Below are positions 34,890 through 43,812 of a stretch of 64,000 nucleotides of DNA, piece after piece. How positions within the stretch are numbered: the stretch's first letter is position 1; each line of letters starts with the position of its first letter. The DNA is taken from assembly GCA_900473805.1 (NCBI GenBank), contig UCMS01000004.1, positions 148,836 through 212,835 on the forward strand, given 5' to 3'. The notes beneath the pieces were generated by a model. The model saw only the letters and a list, made by a program, of their open reading frames with translations, did no database searches and was not told the DNA's origin. This DNA comes from Hyphomicrobiales bacterium (GTDB lineage: Bacteria; Pseudomonadota; Alphaproteobacteria; Rhizobiales; Rhizobiaceae). The translations under genes and the position numbers were made by a program.

Positions 34890-36095
34890 ATGGTCAAGAA
34901 ACCGAATGATGTGGTGATCACCGGTGTGGGGATCGTTACCTGCCACGGCACCGGCAAGGACGCGCATGTCGCGCTGCTCTCGGCCAAGACGGCGCCCGAA
35001 CCGGTCCTGGAGACCGAAAAATTCGCGCCCTACGTCGTGCACAAGCTGCCGGAAATCGACTGGTCGCAGCAGATCGCCAAGCGTGGCGACCAGCGCCAGA
35101 TGGAAAACTGGCAGCGCCTCGGCGTCTTCGCGGCCGGCCTAGCACTTGACGATGCCGGCATGAAGGACGATCCGGACGCCTGCGGGACCATGGACCTGAT
35201 CGTCGCTGCCGGCGGTGGCGAGCGTGACATCGCCGTCGACAGCCTGATCGTCGACGAGGCGCTGAAGCGCAATGACCGTGAGAAATTCCTGATCGAAAAA
35301 CTGAAGACCGAGCTTCGTCCGACACTCTTCCTGGCGCAGCTTTCCAACCTGCTCGCCGGCAATATCTCGATCGTCCACAAAGTCACCGGTTCCTCGCGCA
35401 CCTTCATGGGCGAAGAGGCTGCCGGCATCTCGGCCATCGAAACCGCCTTTGCCCGTATCAAGGCCGGCCAGTCGACGCACACCCTCGTCGGTGGCGCCTT
35501 CGTGTCCGAACGCCCAGATATCCTGCTGCTGGTCGAGGGCATCCGCGCCCATCAGACCGGTCCCTGGCAGCCGCTCTGGTCGCGCGACGGTTCCTCTGGC
35601 GGTGGCATGATCCTCGGCACGGTCGGCGCCTTCCTGGTGCTCGAATCCCGCGAACATGCCGAGGCGCGTGGCGCGCATATCTATGCCGTTCTCGACGCGG
35701 TCGAAGGCGATCGCGGCAATCGCGACGAGGGCAAGCTCGAGGCGCGTCTGGCCCGCATGGTGCCTGAAGCCGCGTCGCTGTCTGCCGCCGATACCGTCGT
35801 CTTCTCGGGCGCGTCCGGTCTGGCCGAACTCACGCAACGTGAGAAGGCTCACCTAACGGAACGTTTCGCCGGCATGCCGGTGCGCGGCTATGCCGGCTCG
35901 ATCGGTCACTCGGTTGAGGCACAGTTCCCGGCGGGTCTGGCGCTTGCCGCCCTTGCCATCGATGCCGGTGCGTCAGTGCCCGCTTTCGATCCGGCGAGCG
36001 AAGCCGCGCAGGCTCATCCCGCCAAACATGCCATCATCTCCACCGTCGGCTATGTGCGAGGCGAAGGCCTTGCCGTGCTCTCGGCGAATGCGTGA
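34890..36095 (+). CDS. fabF2XL: FabF2XL, ketosynthase-fold partner protein without catalytic Cys
   Basis: 401 residues with the KAS I/II fold. The usual catalytic Cys in a TACxSG motif is replaced: the aligned stretch is ISIVHKVTGSS, with Val165 at the Cys position. The first active-site His (AHGTST in relatives) is also gone, reading FSGASG (Ser306), while the second His is kept in GSIGHS (His340). It should therefore not condense acyl groups on its own. By analogy with chain-length factors of type II polyketide synthases, it may pair with FabF1XL. GAGAGGA precedes the ATG at 34890; the stop is 13 bases before fabF1XL. Confidence 0.9.
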   Translation: MVKKPNDVVITGVGIVTCHGTGKDAHVALLSAKTAPEPVLETEKFAPYVVHKLPEIDWSQQIAKRGDQRQMENWQRLGVFAAGLALDDAGMKDDPDACGTMDLIVAAGGGERDIAVDSLIVDEALKRNDREKFLIEKLKTELRPTLFLAQLSNLLAGNISIVHKVTGSSRTFMGEEAAGISAIETAFARIKAGQSTHTLVGGAFVSERPDILLLVEGIRAHQTGPWQPLWSRDGSSGGGMILGTVGAFLVLESREHAEARGAHIYAVLDAVEGDRGNRDEGKLEARLARMVPEAASLSAADTVVFSGASGLAELTQREKAHLTERFAGMPVRGYAGSIGHSVEAQFPAGLALAALAIDAGASVPAFDPASEAAQAHPAKHAIISTVGYVRGEGLAVLSANA

Positions 36096-36108
36096 GGAGG
36101 ATAGATCC

Positions 36109-37398
36109 ATGACCGACAGCCGTTTCAAGGATCATCTGGGCCGTCCGATCATCGCCGTCACCGGCATGGGCGTCATCACCTCGCTCGGCCAGGGGCTTTC
36201 CGACAACTGGTCGAAGCTGACGTCCGGCAAATCCGGCATCCACTATATCAAGCGTTTCGACACAGAGGGCATGTCGACCCGTATCGGCGGCACGGTCGAT
36301 TTCATTGCCGTGCCCGCCAACAATGCCGTCGAGCGTTCCTATGCGCTGGCCCGCGAAACCACCATCGAGGCACTCGCCCAGGCCGGCATCAATGGCGACT
36401 TCAACGGCCCGCTCTTCCTTGCCGCGCCGCCGGTCGAGCCAGAGTGGCACGACCGCTTTGCGCTTGCCGAACGGGCTCCGGCCTCCACCCAGCCGGGCGA
36501 CGCCTATGACCGCTTCCTGGCGGCCATGCGCGAAAAGCCGGATCCGGTCTTCCTCGAAGCGGTGCAGTTCGGTTCGATCTCCGAGCGTCTGTCCGACAAG
36601 TTCGGCACGCGTGGTCTTCCGGTAACGCTGTCTACAGCATGCGCCTCGGGTGCAACGGCCATCCAGCTCGGCGTCGAGGCGATCCGCCAGGGTCGTACCG
36701 AGCGTGCGTTGACGGTTGCCACCGATGGCTCGATCAGCCCGGAGGCGGTCATCCGCTTCTCGCTGCTCTCGGCGCTTTCGACCCAGAACGATCCTCCGGA
36801 AAAGGCGTCGAAGCCGTTCAGCAAGGAACGCGATGGCTTCGTCATCGCCGAAGGAGCGGCAACCCTGGTGCTGGAATCGCTCGAAGCAGCGGTTGCCCGT
36901 GGCGCCAAGGTGCTCGGCATCATCAAGGGCTGCGGCGAAAAGGCCGACCATTTCCACCGGACGCGCTCATCGCCGGATGGCGGTCCTGCGATCGCAACCA
37001 TCAAGGCAGCGCTTGCGGACGCCGGTTTGTCGGAAGAGGCCATCGGCTACATCAATGCCCATGGCACTTCGACGCCCGAAAACGACAAGATGGAATATGG
37101 CGCCATGCTGTCGGTCTTCGGTGACCGGCTGAAGGACGCCATTCCCGCATCGTCGAACAAGTCCATGATCGGTCACACACTGACGGCCGCCGGCGCAGTC
37201 GAAGCGGTGTTCTCGATCCAGACCATGCTCACCGGCACGCTGCCGCCGACCATCAACCACACCAATCCCGATCCCTCGATCGTGCTCGATGTGGTGCCGA
37301 ATGTGAAGCGGGAGGCCTCGGTTTCGGCGGTTCTCTCCAACTCCTTCGGCTTCGGCGGCCAGAACGCCAGCCTTGTCATGACGCGGGAACCGGTCTAA
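36109..37398 (+). CDS. fabF1XL: FabF1XL, 3-oxoacyl-ACP synthase of the VLCFA cycle
   Basis: 429-residue KAS II-type condensing enzyme. The triad is intact: Cys in STACASGATA, first His in NAHGTSTPEND, second His in NKSMIGHTLTAAGA; the Gly-rich NSFGFGGQN closes the fold. It elongates the acyl chain on AcpXL with malonyl-ACP towards C28. The ATG at 36109 follows GAGGAGG and starts MTDSRFKDHLGRPIIAVTG. It forms the active half of a presumed pair with FabF2XL. Confidence 0.94.
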   Translation: MTDSRFKDHLGRPIIAVTGMGVITSLGQGLSDNWSKLTSGKSGIHYIKRFDTEGMSTRIGGTVDFIAVPANNAVERSYALARETTIEALAQAGINGDFNGPLFLAAPPVEPEWHDRFALAERAPASTQPGDAYDRFLAAMREKPDPVFLEAVQFGSISERLSDKFGTRGLPVTLSTACASGATAIQLGVEAIRQGRTERALTVATDGSISPEAVIRFSLLSALSTQNDPPEKASKPFSKERDGFVIAEGAATLVLESLEAAVARGAKVLGIIKGCGEKADHFHRTRSSPDGGPAIATIKAALADAGLSEEAIGYINAHGTSTPENDKMEYGAMLSVFGDRLKDAIPASSNKSMIGHTLTAAGAVEAVFSIQTMLTGTLPPTINHTNPDPSIVLDVVPNVKREASVSAVLSNSFGFGGQNASLVMTREPV

Positions 37399-37420
37399 GG
37401 CCTGCGCCAACAATTCGGGA

Positions 37421-37503
37421 CGTCATCCGCGGCTTGAGGCCGAGGATCCGCGAACCCTGCTTAAACAATGAAGGTCGGCAGATGCTCGGGACATTCCCGG
37501 GCA
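37421..37503. repeat. Paired palindromes (REP-like) between fabF1XL and adh2XL
   Basis: Two short palindromes sit in the 161-base gap inside the XL operon. The first is CGGC (37430-37433) with GCCG (37439-37442), inside a GTCATCCGCGG...GAGGATCCGCG context. The second is TGCTCGGG (37483-37490) with CCCGGGCA (37496-37503), one G-U pair. Their GC-rich, 'GTCAT/ATGAC'-flanked look matches dispersed rhizobial intergenic repeats. Copy number cannot be judged from this window. Confidence 0.5.
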
Positions 37504-37559
37504 TGACGATGGGAGCGTGACGACGCCTTATCCGCCACCTGGCCCTGAAGGAAACAGTC

Positions 37560-38588
37560 ATGCGCGCATTGCAACTCGTCGAAGACCGCAAGCTCGAAAT
37601 CGTCGATCTGCCCGAGCCGGATGCACCGGGTCCGGGTGAGGTGACGCTGCGCGTCAAGGCCGTCGCGCTCAATCACATCGACGTCTGGGGCTGGCGCGGC
37701 ATGGCATTTGCCAAGCGCAAGATGCCGCTCGTCATTGGTGCGGAAGCCTCCGGTGTGGTCGAGGCGATCGGTCCCGGCGTCGGCAATATCCTTCCGGGTC
37801 AGCTGGCGGCCGTCTACGGCGCGCGCACCTGCGGTCTCTGCAAGCCCTGCCGCGAAGGTCGTGACAATCTCTGCGAACATGTCGGTGGCGTGCACGGCTT
37901 CCACCTCGACGGTTTCGCGCAGGAAAAGATCAACCTGCCGGCCCGCCTGCTGGTCCCGGCACCACACGGCGTGGATGCGGTTGGTGCCGCCCTTGCTCCT
38001 GTCACCTTCGGCACCGTCGAGCACATGCTCTTCGACAATGCCAAGCTGGAGCCCGGTGAAACGATCCTCGTGCATGCCGGCGGTTCGGGCATCGGCACGG
38101 CGGCCATTCAGCTCGCCAAGAAGATCGGTTGCACCGTCATCACCACCGTCGGTTCCGACGACAAGATCGAGCCGGCCAAGGCGTTGGGTGCCGATCACGT
38201 CATCAACTACCGCACCGACCGTTTCGAAGGTGTCGTGCGCAAGCTCACCAAGAAAAAGGGCGTCGACGTCGTCTTCGAACATGTGGGCAAGGATACCTGG
38301 GCAGGCTCGATGCTCTGCCTGAAGCGTGGCGGCCGTCTCGTGACCTGCGGGTCGACCTCGGGTGTCTCGACCGACATGAACCTGATGATGCTTTTCCAGC
38401 AGCAGCTCAAGTTGCTCGGCTCCTTCGGCTGCCGCATGGAAAACATGGCGAACGCCATGCAGAAGATGGCGCGCGGCATCGTGCATCCGGTCATCGACAC
38501 CGAAGTCACCTTCGACGATATCGACCGGGCGCTCGCCCGGATGGAAGGCCGCCAGGTCTTCGGCAAGATCATCCTGAAGATGGACTGA
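37560..38588 (+). CDS. adh2XL: Zinc-type alcohol dehydrogenase Adh2XL
   Basis: 342-residue MDR-family oxidoreductase. The GroES-like domain carries the structural zinc motif TCGLCKPCREGRDNLC. The Rossmann domain has VHAGGSGIGTAAIQLAKKIG, an NAD(P) motif. It is the conserved fifth gene of the VLCFA lipid A cluster, where it is thought to act on an intermediate of the long-chain hydroxy acid; the exact reaction is not settled. The ATG at 37560 follows CTGAAGGAAA. Five bases separate its stop from lpxXL, so they are co-translated. Confidence 0.92.
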   Translation: MRALQLVEDRKLEIVDLPEPDAPGPGEVTLRVKAVALNHIDVWGWRGMAFAKRKMPLVIGAEASGVVEAIGPGVGNILPGQLAAVYGARTCGLCKPCREGRDNLCEHVGGVHGFHLDGFAQEKINLPARLLVPAPHGVDAVGAALAPVTFGTVEHMLFDNAKLEPGETILVHAGGSGIGTAAIQLAKKIGCTVITTVGSDDKIEPAKALGADHVINYRTDRFEGVVRKLTKKKGVDVVFEHVGKDTWAGSMLCLKRGGRLVTCGSTSGVSTDMNLMMLFQQQLKLLGSFGCRMENMANAMQKMARGIVHPVIDTEVTFDDIDRALARMEGRQVFGKIILKMD

Positions 38589-38592
38589 TCCG

Positions 38593-39522
38593 GTGCGGAT
38601 GTTCATCACCCGCATCGTGCTTTTCCTGCGCAAGGCCTATCACTGGAGCATTGCGCAGGCAGCCTTCGGGTTCCTGACGCTGCTCAAGATTCTGCCTGCG
38701 GATGCCGCGATCAATTTCGCCGACCGACTGATGCGTTGGGTCGGACCAAAGACCCGACGTCATCGGCTGATGCAGGTCAATCTGAAGAATGCGTTCCCCG
38801 AAAAATCCGAAGCCGAGCGTGAAGAAATCGCGCTTTCGAGCTGGGGCCATATGGGACGGCTTGCTGCCGAATATGTCTTTCTCGATCGTCTGTTTGATTT
38901 CGATCCGGAAAAGCCGGGCGAGGGCAGGGTAGAAGTCTCCGGTGTCGAGCAGTTCCTCGACCTGCGCGACAATCCGCGGCCCTTCATCGTGTTTACAGGC
39001 CACACTGCAAACTTCGAGCTTTTGCCCGTTGCGGGGGCGGCTTTCGGGCTTTACGTGACCGTTCTCTTCCGGCCGCCCAATAATCCCTATGTTGCGGAAA
39101 AGGTGTTCAATTTCCGTCGCAAGCGGATGGGCAAGCTCGTGCCGTCCCATGCCGGCTCGTCCTTTGCACTGGCGCGCCAGCTGGAGCAGGGGGGAGGTGT
39201 GGGGGTGCTTGTCGACCAGAAGTTCCGGAAGGGCGTGGAAACCAGTTTCTTCAACAATCCGGTCCGCACCAATCCGCTTCTGGCCAAGCTCGCCCGCCAG
39301 TTCGAATGCGAAGTCTATCCTGCGCGCTGCATCCGTTTGCCGGGCAACCGGTTCCGTTTGGAGATCGAGCCGGCGATCAGCCTGCCGCGCAACGCCAAGG
39401 GACAGATCGACGTCAACGCCACGTCGCAGGTGCTGAACGACAAGGTCGAGTCCTGGGTCCGCGAATTCCCGGAGCAGTGGCTCTGGTATCACGACCGCTG
39501 GCACATCAAACACAAGATCTGA
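38593..39522 (+). CDS. lpxXL: Lipid A VLCFA acyltransferase LpxXL
   Basis: 309 residues of the HtrB/LpxL lysophospholipid acyltransferase family. The catalytic H-x4-E motif is FTGHTANFELLP, and further motifs are LFRPPNNPYV and GVLVDQKFRKG. An N-terminal hydrophobic segment anchors it to the inner membrane. It transfers the 27-hydroxy-C28 chain from AcpXL to the lipid A precursor. The start is uncertain: GTG 38593 with GGA eight bases upstream, or ATG 38599 two codons later. It ends the XL operon. Confidence 0.93.
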   Translation: MRMFITRIVLFLRKAYHWSIAQAAFGFLTLLKILPADAAINFADRLMRWVGPKTRRHRLMQVNLKNAFPEKSEAEREEIALSSWGHMGRLAAEYVFLDRLFDFDPEKPGEGRVEVSGVEQFLDLRDNPRPFIVFTGHTANFELLPVAGAAFGLYVTVLFRPPNNPYVAEKVFNFRRKRMGKLVPSHAGSSFALARQLEQGGGVGVLVDQKFRKGVETSFFNNPVRTNPLLAKLARQFECEVYPARCIRLPGNRFRLEIEPAISLPRNAKGQIDVNATSQVLNDKVESWVREFPEQWLWYHDRWHIKHKI

Positions 39523-39687
39523 CCCCTCATTTTTGGCGAATGTAAGCGTTTCATACGCAACATTTTTTGGGCTGAGACTTTCGACATACCTGCAGCGATT
39601 GAAGGTGACGCGACCTCATGTTACGGCAGCCGGGAGGAATGTGTGACGGCTAGCCTGTATTCGTCACATGGATGCGTGAGGTGAGCG

Positions 39688-40425
39688 ATGTCTTCTGGCG
39701 AATTTCGAGATGCAAATCTGCGCCTGTTGTCAGAAGCGGTGTCGCAAAAGAATCGCCAGCTGCAACAGGCGATTCGCAGCGGTAACGACGATCTGGTTCG
39801 GGCGATCGACCGAGAGATCGATCCGCTCATGGCGGACTTGATCAGTTATCGGGCAAGCCACACAGACGATATCTATCTGCAGATGCGGCTGGTGACCACC
39901 TTGCTCAGAGAAGATGCGGACGACCGGTCCTGCGTCTTGCGGCATGCTTCGACCCTTGCCCTCTTGGTCGAACGTTATTTCGGACCCCGCCGCACGCAGG
40001 TCGCGGGTCCGGTCTGGGCACCGGCTGCAATCGATGCACCGATCCAGGACGACGACGAAATGCTCAATGAGACGATCCTCAACAACCTGCCGGAGCGGAT
40101 CGCCGTCGTGACGCGCGACTATCGCTATCTCTTTGCCAATCCGCCAATGGCGGAAATGCTGGGGGCCGCGCAGATCGATCTGATCGGCCAAAGCGTCTTC
40201 GAAGTGCGTCTTGAACCCGAGTTGCGCGAACCCATGCGCGAAGCGCTCGATCTTGCTTTTTCTGGTCGCGTTGGTGCTCTATCGACCGTGTTCCGGTCGG
40301 GTATGGAGGGGCGGATCGTGCTGCGCGCACGTTACAGTCCGCTCAGGGCGTCTCGCGGCCTCGTCAACGGCGCGGTTCTCACCTTTGGCGACAGCGAGTC
40401 GATGATCGGCGGCATGGCCGCCTAA
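39688..40425 (+). CDS. Single-PAS-domain protein with helical N-terminus
   Basis: 245 residues. The first ~115 are helical and charged (LLSEAVSQKNRQLQQAIRSGNDD...REIDPLMADLISYR) without a family I can name. Residues ~125-235 form a PAS domain (ILNNLPERIAVVTRDYRYLFANPPMAEMLG, ending VLTFGDSESM). No kinase, GGDEF or DNA-binding domain follows, so it may relay a signal through protein contacts. GAGGTGAGCG precedes the ATG. It stands alone, convergent with the hemerythrin gene; no function can be assigned. Confidence 0.75.
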   Translation: MSSGEFRDANLRLLSEAVSQKNRQLQQAIRSGNDDLVRAIDREIDPLMADLISYRASHTDDIYLQMRLVTTLLREDADDRSCVLRHASTLALLVERYFGPRRTQVAGPVWAPAAIDAPIQDDDEMLNETILNNLPERIAVVTRDYRYLFANPPMAEMLGAAQIDLIGQSVFEVRLEPELREPMREALDLAFSGRVGALSTVFRSGMEGRIVLRARYSPLRASRGLVNGAVLTFGDSESMIGGMAA

Positions 40426-40458
40426 GTCGGGGCGAAGATCCTTTTGTAGCGCGATCAG

Positions 40459-40992
40459 TCAGGCGACCGGTGTGTCCGGCGCTCTTTCCAGGCTGTCCAG
40501 ACTCACGCCGATGAGCAGATGCTCGCGTTCGAACGCGATGTGGCGCCGCAATCCTTCGAAAAAGCCGCGCAACATGTAGCCCACGGCTTCCATATTCACC
40601 CGCGTGCCCGAACCCAGCCGCAACAAGGCGTCCGTCAGTTCCTCGGCAAAACACTCGTCTTCGCAATGCTCGAATTTCAGGCGCTCGAGTGTGGTGGCAA
40701 GATGGTCGTTGGCGTCCGGGCTTGCCTGCAGGTACGGAAAGAGCACCGTTTCCTCGTAATGGTGGATGCCCTTGATGAGGGGGCCGAGAGCCTTTGCCGC
40801 GTAGATGCATTTCTGGCGGTTGACGCTTGCCGGCAGGGAGTCGGCGATGTCTTCGAGTTCCTGGCAGAGGGCGAGCTGCTCCTCGTGAGCCCGATAGAGC
40901 CATTCGAGCGTGCGTTGCCCGGCATCGAGGCGGGCGTTGCCGGTCTTCGTCTCGGTCGGGCCTGCCGAATATGTGGTCTTGATTGTCTGCAT
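40459..40992 (-). CDS. Hemerythrin HHE-domain protein
   Basis: 177 residues with a hemerythrin-like four-helix bundle. Candidate di-iron ligands lie in RAHEEQL, GIHHYEETVLFPYL, LKFEHCEDE and RHIAFEREHLLIG. Such proteins bind O2 or NO, or serve in iron-sulfur repair. I chose the ATG at 40992 (MQTIKTTYSAG), preceded by TTGGAGA; the frame further upstream has no hemerythrin similarity and would cover the FNR box. It is divergent from ccoN, and an FNR/FixK box lies 153 bases upstream, so low-oxygen control is plausible. Confidence 0.85.
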   Translation of the reverse strand: MQTIKTTYSAGPTETKTGNARLDAGQRTLEWLYRAHEEQLALCQELEDIADSLPASVNRQKCIYAAKALGPLIKGIHHYEETVLFPYLQASPDANDHLATTLERLKFEHCEDECFAEELTDALLRLGSGTRVNMEAVGYMLRGFFEGLRRHIAFEREHLLIGVSLDSLERAPDTPVA

Positions 40993-41144
40993 GTCCGATT
41001 TCTCCAACGGCGTCGCGGTCGCAGCACGCCAGCACTCCCAAGACACGCGTGCCGGGCCAATTCCGCGATTGCTCCGGAACCTGGTCCGAGAGGTCGCAAA
41101 CCCGGATGCGAAGCAGAAGGTCGCGAATTTTAGGAGAACCCGCA

Positions 41145-41158
41145 TTGACCTGGATCAA
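41145..41158. promoter_or_regulatory. FNR/FixK box upstream of ccoN
   Basis: TTGACCTGGATCAA fits the FixK/FNR pattern TTGA(T/C)-N4-(A/G)TCAA. Its centre is about 115 bases before ccoN and 159 bases before the divergent hemerythrin gene. Activation of ccoNOQP from such a box is well established in rhizobia; action on the hemerythrin gene is inference. Confidence 0.82.
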
Positions 41159-41265
41159 GGTGGTCTGCCGCCTCCGATGCGAATGGTGCAGACGACGCGA
41201 GAGGATTCTCCTTCGGGAGCGGACGCATCGCGATGAGATCAGCAAGCCGTTGGGGGATTCCAACA

Positions 41266-42903
41266 ATGAACTATACTGTCGAGACCTTGGTGATGGCGGT
41301 GCTCGCCTTCGCCGCGCTGCTCGGGGTGGCTTTCACCCAGGACAGCCTCTTCGCAGCCCATATGTGGGTTGCCTTCTTCGTGCTCACCGCCGGCACGATC
41401 GTCATGCTGCGGCGGATGAAATTTGCACCGACCACGGCGGGCGCTTCCGGCGCGGCCCAGGCCTCCCAGTCGGAGTATTTTGACGAGGTCGTGCGTTACG
41501 GCGTCATTGCCACGGTCTTCTGGGGCGTCGTCGGCTTTCTCGTCGGCGTCGTCGTCGCGCTGCAGTTGGCATTTCCCGATCTCAACATCGAACCCTGGCT
41601 GAACTTCGGCCGGCTTCGTCCGCTGCATACCTCTGCGGTTATTTTCGCCTTCGGCGGAAACGCACTGCTTGCGACTTCTTTCTACGTGGTTCAGCGGACC
41701 TCCCGCCAGCGCCTGTTCGGCGGCAATCTCGCCTGGTTCGTCTTCTGGGGCTACCAGTTCTTCATCGTCATGGCTGCCACCGGCTATCTGCTGGGCATCA
41801 CCCAGGGCCGTGAATATGCCGAGCCGGAATGGTATGTGGACCTCTGGCTGACCGTCGTCTGGGTTGCCTATCTGATCACCTTCATGGGCACGATCATGAC
41901 CCGGAAGGAAAGCCATATCTATGTGGCCAACTGGTTCTATCTCGCCTTCATCGTCACCATCGCCATGCTGCACATCGTCAACAATCTGGCGATCCCGGTG
42001 TCGTTCCTCGGCGTGAAGAGCTACTCGGTCTTCTCCGGCGTCCAGGATGCATTGACCCAATGGTGGTATGGCCATAACGCCGTCGGCTTCTTCCTGACCG
42101 CAGGCTTCCTTGGCATGATGTACTACTTCGTGCCCAAGCAGGCCGGTCGTCCGGTCTATTCCTACCGCCTGTCGATCATCCACTTCTGGGCCCTGATCTT
42201 CATGTATATCTGGGCCGGCCCGCACCACCTGCACTACACCGCTCTGCCGGACTGGGCGCAGACACTGGGTATGGTCTTCTCGATCATGCTGTGGATGCCC
42301 TCCTGGGGTGGCATGATCAACGGTCTGATGACGCTCTCTGGCGCCTGGGACAAGATCCGCACCGACCCGATCATCCGCATGATGGTCATTGCGATTGCCT
42401 TCTACGGCATGTCGACCTTCGAAGGCCCGATGATGTCTATCAAGGCCGTCAACTCGCTCAGCCACTATACCGAATGGACCATCGGTCACGTTCACTCGGG
42501 CGCTCTCGGCTGGGTCGGCATGATCTCCTTCGGCGCGATCTACTACCTGACGCCCAAGCTGTGGAACCGCAATCGCCTCTACTCGCTGCGCCTGGTCAAC
42601 TGGCACTTCTGGCTCGCCACCCTCGGAATCGTCGTCTATGCCGCCGTGCTCTGGGTCGCCGGTATCCAGCAGGGTTTGATGTGGCGCGAATATGATGCCC
42701 AGGGCTTCCTGGTCTACTCCTTCGCGGAATCGGTTGCTGCCATGTTCCCCTACTACGTCCTGCGCGCCGTTGGCGGTGGCATGTACCTGCTGGGAAGCGT
42801 GATCATGGCCTACAACATCCTGATGACCATCCTCGGCTATGAGCGCCAGGAAGCCCCGATCCCCGGATCGGTCGCCCCTGCTGCCCTGCAGCCGGCTGAA
42901 TGA
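41266..42903 (+). CDS. ccoN: cbb3-type cytochrome oxidase subunit I
   Basis: 545 residues, the FixN/CcoN catalytic subunit with about 12 to 14 transmembrane helices. It binds heme b, heme b3 and CuB; His ligands are visible in [29 protein letters not shown] and [12 protein letters not shown]. This high-affinity oxidase reduces O2 to water while pumping protons at low oxygen. The ATG at 41266 (MNYTVETLV) follows GGGGATT; in-frame codons upstream are not needed. Head of ccoNOQP under an FNR box. Confidence 0.97.
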   Translation: MNYTVETLVMAVLAFAALLGVAFTQDSLFAAHMWVAFFVLTAGTIVMLRRMKFAPTTAGASGAAQASQSEYFDEVVRYGVIATVFWGVVGFLVGVVVALQLAFPDLNIEPWLNFGRLRPLHTSAVIFAFGGNALLATSFYVVQRTSRQRLFGGNLAWFVFWGYQFFIVMAATGYLLGITQGREYAEPEWYVDLWLTVVWVAYLITFMGTIMTRKESHIYVANWFYLAFIVTIAMLHIVNNLAIPVSFLGVKSYSVFSGVQDALTQWWYGHNAVGFFLTAGFLGMMYYFVPKQAGRPVYSYRLSIIHFWALIFMYIWAGPHHLHYTALPDWAQTLGMVFSIMLWMPSWGGMINGLMTLSGAWDKIRTDPIIRMMVIAIAFYGMSTFEGPMMSIKAVNSLSHYTEWTIGHVHSGALGWVGMISFGAIYYLTPKLWNRNRLYSLRLVNWHFWLATLGIVVYAAVLWVAGIQQGLMWREYDAQGFLVYSFAESVAAMFPYYVLRAVGGGMYLLGSVIMAYNILMTILGYERQEAPIPGSVAPAALQPAE

Positions 42904-42914
42904 GGAGGGCTCCC

Positions 42915-43646
42915 ATGTCCATTCTTGATAAACACGCAATCCTCGAGAAGAACACGAGCCTTCTCTTCCTCGGTTCGCTGCTGGTGGTCACCATCGGCGG
43001 TATCGTCGAGATCGCACCGCTCTTCTACCTCGAGAACACTATCGAAAAGGTGGAGGGCATGCGCCCCTACTCGCCGCTCGAACTGGCCGGCCGCAACATC
43101 TACATCCGTGAAGGCTGCTATGTCTGTCACAGCCAGATGATCCGGCCGTTCAAGGACGAGGTCGAGCGCTACGGTCACTACAGCCTTGCAGCGGAATCGA
43201 TGTACGACCATCCGTTCCAGTGGGGCTCGAAGCGTACCGGTCCGGATCTCGCCCGCGTCGGCGACCGCTACTCGAACGAGTGGCACGTCCAGCATCTGAC
43301 TGAACCGCGCGACGTGGTCCCGGAATCGATCATGCCGAGCTATTCCTATCTGAAGGAGACACCGCTCAAGGTCACCAGCGTCCAGATGGACCTGAAGGCC
43401 AACCGCATGGTCGGCGTGCCCTATTCGGATGAAATGGTCGAACTGGCCGCTGCCGATCTCGCCGCCCAGGCCGATCCGAATGCCGATACGTCGGGACTTC
43501 TGGCCCGCTACCCCAAGGCAAAGGTCGGTGACTTCGACGGCAACCCGGCACAGCTTTCCGAAATGGATGCGCTGATCGCCTATCTGCAGATGCTCGGCAC
43601 GCTGGTGGACTTCTCCACCTACGACGACGCCACCGGCTACCGTTGA
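42915..43646 (+). CDS. ccoO: cbb3 oxidase monoheme cytochrome c subunit
   Basis: 243 residues, FixO/CcoO. One N-terminal transmembrane anchor (about residues 14-36) and a periplasmic heme c domain with CYVCH; the heme Met ligand may be in the MIRPF or IMPSYSYL segments. It passes electrons from CcoP to CcoN. GAGGAGGG precedes the ATG at 42915, 12 bases after ccoN; the next gene starts ten bases after its stop. Confidence 0.96.
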   Translation: MSILDKHAILEKNTSLLFLGSLLVVTIGGIVEIAPLFYLENTIEKVEGMRPYSPLELAGRNIYIREGCYVCHSQMIRPFKDEVERYGHYSLAAESMYDHPFQWGSKRTGPDLARVGDRYSNEWHVQHLTEPRDVVPESIMPSYSYLKETPLKVTSVQMDLKANRMVGVPYSDEMVELAAADLAAQADPNADTSGLLARYPKAKVGDFDGNPAQLSEMDALIAYLQMLGTLVDFSTYDDATGYR

Positions 43647-43656
43647 GGAGGGACCC

Positions 43657-43809
43657 ATGGAAACCTATACCGCCATGCGTCACTTCGCCGACAGCTGGGG
43701 CCTGCTCGCCATGGCCCTGTTCTTCGCCGGCGTCGTCTTGTTCACCTTCCGCCCGGGCGGCAAACGGCAGGCCGACGACGCGGCCAGCATCCCTCTCAAG
43801 GAGGATTAA
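43657..43809 (+). CDS. ccoQ: cbb3 oxidase small subunit CcoQ/FixQ
   Basis: A 50-residue protein starting METYTAMRHFADSWG, with one transmembrane helix (about 14-31), the FRPG motif after it and an acidic tail ending LKED. It stabilises the CcoNOP complex. GAGGAGGGA precedes the ATG. It sits between ccoO and ccoP, as in all fixNOQP operons. Confidence 0.95.
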   Translation: METYTAMRHFADSWGLLAMALFFAGVVLFTFRPGGKRQADDAASIPLKED

Positions 43810-43812
43810 GAA

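Noticed and set aside
37461..38633. A 390-codon open frame antisense to adh2XL
   Set aside because: No domain is visible and it spans the repeat region; the sense gene is a clear MDR dehydrogenase.
41239..42939. A 566-codon open frame antisense to ccoN
   Set aside because: Its product has no recognisable domain, is full of His/Asp/Glu/Gly repeats typical of antisense translation of a high-GC membrane protein gene, and lies opposite an unmistakable ccoN.
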